Below are positions 59,131 to 64,000 of a stretch of DNA of 64,000 nucleotides, piece by piece. Made by a program: the position numbers and the translations under genes. The notes beneath the pieces were generated by a model. The model was given only the letters and a program-made list of their open reading frames with translations. It was not told the origin of the DNA and did not search any database. Each line of letters opens with the position of its first letter. The stretch's first letter is position 1. The DNA comes from Aptenodytes patagonicus (taxonomy: Eukaryota > Chordata > Aves > Sphenisciformes > Spheniscidae), in contig NC_134949.1 of the NCBI RefSeq assembly GCF_965638725.1, positions 125,424,294 through 125,488,293 of the forward strand, in the 5' to 3' direction.

Positions 59131-61914
59131 AGCTAAAAAGACATACTAATGGGCGTTAAGCCTGTGGAAACTGCCTTTTTTCTACATTTTAAATTTTTTA
59201 CTCGGGCAAATTAGCTGATATGTATGAATGACCAGTCACACATCATACAGTGTCTAGGGCTATGTTTGTTAAATCTACTACTATCAAGGAGCAAACCAAA
59301 GCCTATAATTACAGCGCGTTCTCTGTAATTAAGGTCATGTTCCAGATCCCCTTCTATTTTCCAGTATTCAAAGGCACACATCTTTCTGAAATGAAAGCTT
59401 CCCGTTTGAAATCAACATCCTTGATTTCAGCTGCAACAAGGGCTTTTTTTTCCCCAGAAAGTTAGCGTGAAATTGTTCCTTCTCTTTAAAAACTCATAGA
59501 GTGTAAAACCAGCAAGAGGCATAGGTTTCACTTCAATATACCGATCTCAAGTGCTGGGAAACTTCAGTTTTTGCAGTCATAGTCAAAATTCAAATATATT
59601 CTACCAAACAGAGTGGTTCTGCTCTGATGGAATATGGAACACCTTTCAAGGCACAGTCATATTTTCATTTTGATTTTTTTGGGTTTGATTTTATTTGAAT
59701 CAAATTTTGACTGAAAAATACAGCAACATAAGCTGTCACCTTCCACTACACTCTGTGTTACTGTCTCTTCTGGAGCGATTCTGCAGCTAACCAGACTTCT
59801 AATAGAGCCACTTCACTCAGCAGATGCCTTCAATGGCGGGATTTAAAGTGAAGCAAGACTGTGCAGTTGTGTGTCATTGCCAGTTACAAATGTGCAACAC
59901 ATGGTTCTCCAATAATGCATTGCTCAGTGTTGCAGAGAAGAGCTGTCTTCAGTCCCCTGGCACAGATGAAACTCCTTGGAAGTCCGTGATGCTTTCTGCT
60001 TCAGGATCCAGCTCAGATGCTCTCTCTGCTGCGTCTTTCAGGTAAGTGGGAGTAAAAGGCAGTAAAATTGCAGTCATATGCCAGCAGACAAGATTGAACA
60101 CGTACAGAGTGTAGACATGATGAATAAGAAGGTGGTATTTTAATAGTCAATTTTCAGAATATAACAGCTCTTGAAAATAGATTAGCTTAGAACATTTTCT
60201 CTATTTAGAAGCGTCACTACTTAGCTGTGCGCTTAAGTAAAAGTTGAGCTTTGGGGCATCTTTAAGTTAAAGGATTGCCGTAGGTTGGAAAGGCTGCCAG
60301 CAAAGGGGTACCTCAAAACTAAAACCTGGTATCATCAGACAGCATAAATGACAGAATATAAATACAACATATATTAGGGTCATCTTTATTCTAAGTTCCT
60401 TCCAAAAAACTCAAGTTGCCGCTGCATTTCCAGAACTCAAGATATGTCAAACTAAGCTGGCTCATAAATTAGAATGTCGGAGCTCAGGTTGTACTCAAGA
60501 TTAGGATGTATCTGTGTGTCTGTGTGTGTGTAGGTTCAAGAGCTATTAAGTTCAGCAGGTCCACTCTAAGAAGTAGGGGAGGCACACAGGCATTTCTGCC
60601 CCCAGTTTATATCTAGATTGCTTTGGTTGGCTGTGGAAGTTTTCTCCCGTGTAGGATATGCAAACCTGGGAGGCAGGGAACAAGGTTTGTTCGGAGGGAG
60701 AGGTAGAGAGAGAACAGATGCATCTCTGCGGGTCAAGGGCTTTCGTCGGGGAGAGGGGAGTCCTGTGCTCGCGCAAGGAACCTGTCTGAGGGCAGCTTAT
60801 GCATCTTATGCTGCGACCGCATACTGCAATATATGCAAGTTGTCCTCAAAGTAGAGAGTTACTGCATGGAGGGCACCGTCACCATCAGCATCATTGCCTG
60901 GGGCTGTATTTGAAAAGAGCAAACTTGGCACCTGGCTATGAACTCAAATTTAACACCGGGCCCTGAGAAGGGAGGGGTTTCCACCCTCTTCCAGTTCTCC
61001 CACTAGCTAATCTGGGCAGCTCATTTCTCAGAACGCCAGCTCACATCAATCCTGCTCTCAGGTACTGAACTGGGACCGCAGGGATGTCCTGCAGTGAGTG
61101 GGCGCTGCAATGAGGGCGTGGGGCTGAGTGTCGTGGGACCTCTGGGCTTCCCCAGATGCAGCTCAGTGTGCTCTCCCGCGTGCCTCTCTTGGAAGCTGTG
61201 AACTCCTCAAAACAGGTCAGAAAATAAAAACATTGTATGTTCCCCTGCTGAATCTAGTGCAAAGAGCCTTCTCTGCTAACATGCTTCTTTGTGCACAGTG
61301 GAGTACAGCCTGAATTATCACCGTGGGATTTTCTGCTTGAATTCGACACATTTATTTTGATGATGAAGAGCAAGACCAATAGGACTCCTATCAGTGTCAA
61401 TGGGAACTGAAAAGATTTTTCTCTCAGCGGTCTGTATCACCTACCATGTGATTGCGAGCCCTTTGGTCAGAAGTACCCCTTTAATAATTTGTGTTAGCAT
61501 TGTGCCTTGTACCCATAAGCTGACAGACCAATGGCACTCCTGTCAGAGTATGAATACTAATGCAGTGTACCCACAATTACTTTTCACTGGAAAATGTTGT
61601 CACAGAATAAAAAAGCTTCTTCAGGGGCTGAGCTTCATCATCTTTTTACTTTGGGTCCTCACACCGTACTGACACGCCTGAAGCTGCAGAACAAACTGCT
61701 AATCATGCAATGAGCTTTTACCATGCTTATTGCCCACTTGGTCCACTCACAACAAGATCTGGGGCAATTAATGTAAATTTTAAAAAATGCCGGATGCCGG
61801 TGGAGGTCCTGGGAATATTAGCATAATAAAAGAGGACCAAAGGTGATATTTTAAATGGGGTCTTCCTCTTCTTTTGTTATCACTAGTAACCCAGAGAAGC
61901 CTCAAAAAAAAAAA

Positions 61915-61927
61915 GGGGGGGGGGGGG
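61915..61927 (+). repeat. Poly-G run (13 G) after an A-rich run
   Basis: A11 directly precedes G13. Confidence 0.95.
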
Positions 61928-62799
61928 AAGTCCTGTTCAGGCTTCGCATTCATAAAAAGTAGAGTCCCTGCAGCATTGTATCGCCAGTTGTGGATGGTAG
62001 CGTTCATACTTAACCTAAAAATCATACATCCATGCACTTGGAGAGGTGATTCTTCTCCAACCACCTTGTGCTGTGAACTGTTTTTTAAAGAAACTATGCA
62101 TATCCGCAAACACAGCATCCTGGCTCAGGTTAAAGAAGATCAAATACTAGTCGAATAATGACACAAACTGCAAATATGCCACTGTGTTTAACAGGGCAAA
62201 AGAAAGTCCTCCTCCTGCTGCTGGATCAACGCTCATGGGTTCACATAATGCTGCCACCCCTCTACTTCCCTGCAAGACTGGGATTCCAGATACCCTCACT
62301 CAAAATCAAGACCGTGAAAGTCCCCGTGGCTGGCTCAGATTCATAATCACATCAGCGACTGAGAAGAACTGCACTGGCTCTTACCTTGTCAGGAGCCAGC
62401 AAGTTTCTCCAGAACAAGGATAAATCACGATTTAGCATTTTATTCCTGCCCAGAAGTCAGGGCAGCAAGTTTCTGAGCTGATACAATAACATGTTGTCAG
62501 TCCAAGCAAACGGATATGAATGGATTTACAAAGGTAGGCAGGTCGGATCTTGCCAACCTGGGAGCCCAAGCGAGATAAAAGGCAGCACTCTTCCTTCTTC
62601 TTCAGAGACAATTCACCTCCTTCTGTGGCTGAGGTCTCCAGTGCCCATTTTCAACTCGTGCCCTCAGCTTCCTCTGCTTTCCTAGCACTCTGAAGGAAGC
62701 AAGAGGCAAACCATGCATCTTCCATCCTCCTGTTATCAACCCCCGCCCCAGCCTGTCCCCCTCCACATTTCTCCCCCTTCTGCTCATACCCCATATCCA

Positions 62800-64000
62800 C
62801 AGCCCTGTGCAGGCACTGGTAAAAAGTCTCTCTACATCTTTCTTATAAGCCCCTTTTATATATTAAAAGGCCACAATAAGGTCTCCCCGAAGCCTTCTCT
62901 TCTCCAGGCTGAACAGCTCCAACTCTCTCAGCCTTTATTTACAGGAGAGGTGTTCCATCCCTCTGATCATTTTTGTGGCCCTCCTTTAACAGGTCCATGT
63001 CTTTCTTGTACTGGGGACCCCAGAGCTGGACACAGTACTCCAGGTGGGGTCTCACCAGAGCGGAGTGGAGGGGCAGAATCCCCTCCCTCGACCTGCTGGC
63101 CACGCTGCTTTTGATGCAGCCCAGGATATGGTTGGCCTTCTGGGCTGCAAGTGCACATTGCCAGGTCATGTCCAATTTTTCATCCACCAGTATCCCCAAG
63201 TCCTTCTCCATAGGGCTGCTCTCAATCCCTTCATCCCCCAGCCTGTATTGATACCGGGGGTTGCCCCGACCCAGGTGCAGGACCCTGCACTTGGCCTTGT
63301 TGGACTTCATGAGGTTCATGTGGGACCACTCCTTAAGCCTGTCAAGGTCCCTCTGGATGGCAACCCTTCCCTCTAGTGAATCAACTGCACCACTCAGCTT
63401 GGTGTCATCTGCAAACTTGCTGAAGGTGCCCTCAATCCCACTGTCTATGTTGTTAATGAAGATACTAAATAGTATTGGTCCCAGCACAGACCCCTGAGGG
63501 ACACCACTCATTACTGGTTTCCACCTGGACATTGAGCCATTGACGGTAACTCTCTAGACATGGCCATCCAGCCAGTTCCTTATCCACCTAACAGTCCATC
63601 CGTCAAACCCATGTTTCTCTAATTTAGCAGCAAGAATATTGTGGGGGACCATATCAAAGGCCTTACATAAGTCTAGGTAGATGATGTCTGTAGGTCTTAC
63701 CTTGTCCACTGATGCAGCCACTCCATTGTAGAAGCCCACTAGATTTGTCAGGCATGATTTGCCCTTGGTGAAGCCATGTTGGCTGTCTCTAATCACCTCA
63801 CTGTCTTCCCTATGTTTCAACGTATCTTCCAGGAGGATCTGTTCCATCATCTTACTGGGCACAGAGGTGAGGCTGACTGGTTGGTGGTTCCCAGGGTCCT
63901 CCTTTTTACCCTTTTTAAAAATGGGTGTGATGTTTCTCTTTCTCCAGTCACCGGGGACTTCGCCTGACTGCCAATGACTTTTCAAATATGATGGAGAGTG
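62800..64000 (-). mobile_element. CR1 LINE, continuing past the window end, 3' end missing
   Basis: On the minus strand, frames 63985-63554 and 63532-62939 are in the same phase and encode CR1 ORF2 from [19 protein letters not shown] through [63 protein letters not shown] and [14 protein letters not shown]. One TAG separates the frames (GHV-stop-RVTVNG, where the relative at 40.8 kb has Gln). After 62939 more changes occur, yet CR1 wording continues (GAGAGAGTTGGAGCTGTTCAGCCTGGAGAAGAGAAGGC) to about 62800. The last 300 bases or so of CR1 and its tail are absent. Confidence 0.95.

Larger units (their letters stand above)
57582..62795. other. Gene-free interval
   Basis: An A13 run (57900-57912), an (ATAC)n array, a possible ancient element near 59069, a GT-rich run near 60508-60532 and a 13-G run at 61915-61927 are present. 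A frame at 59824-60045 starts with ATG and ends near a GTAAGT donor at 60041, but it has no recognisable content. Confidence 0.45.

Noticed and set aside
1..64000. CRISPR arrays, bacterial operons, tRNA or rRNA genes
   Set aside because: No regularly spaced identical repeats, no prokaryotic gene organisation, and no tRNA box A/B cloverleaf or rRNA sequence was recognised.

Overview
The window is vertebrate nuclear DNA, most likely from a bird. The evidence is repeated CR1 LINE fragments with the sauropsid ATTCTATG-type 3' tail, an LTR resembling a family common in birds, and a split immunoglobulin-superfamily gene with consensus GT-AG introns. There is no bacterial gene organisation: most open frames are chance frames or CR1 relics.

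The only host gene I can support is IGSF5 (JAM4-like adhesion protein) on the + strand. Six coding exons are seen at 21102-33840: two Ig-domain exons, a transmembrane exon, a 25-base microexon and two cytoplasmic-tail exons. All internal phases agree. The signal-peptide exon was not found. The 3' end is ambiguous: either read-through of the last exon to a nearby stop and AATAAA, or splicing to a short exon that would stop inside a CR1 tail.

Layout. 0-21 kb: non-coding 5' flank and/or first intron, with one young CR1 (minus), several old CR1 relics (plus), a MIR-like relic and a CpG-rich patch at 9.3-10.0 kb that could be a promoter. 21-34 kb: IGSF5, with a CpG island in intron 5 and an antisense solo-LTR-like element in intron 6. 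34-64 kb: no recognised gene. It holds a CR1 tail at 34.2 kb, a long CR1 with reverse-transcriptase coding at 40.5-41.8 kb, simple repeats, faint ancient amniote repeats, an unusual hairpin at 42.3 kb, possible regulatory conserved-looking blocks, and a CR1 on the minus strand running off the right edge. In human, IGSF5 lies between B3GALT5 and PCP4 (chr21q22); neither neighbour was recognised here, so the right part is probably the IGSF5-PCP4 interval (inference).

I see no strong evidence for a new biological system. The most unusual items are the uncertain IGSF5 3' end beside a CR1 tail, a snap-back inverted repeat at a CR1 5' junction (15.26-15.32 kb), a near-perfect hairpin at 42.29-42.35 kb, and a CpG island inside IGSF5.
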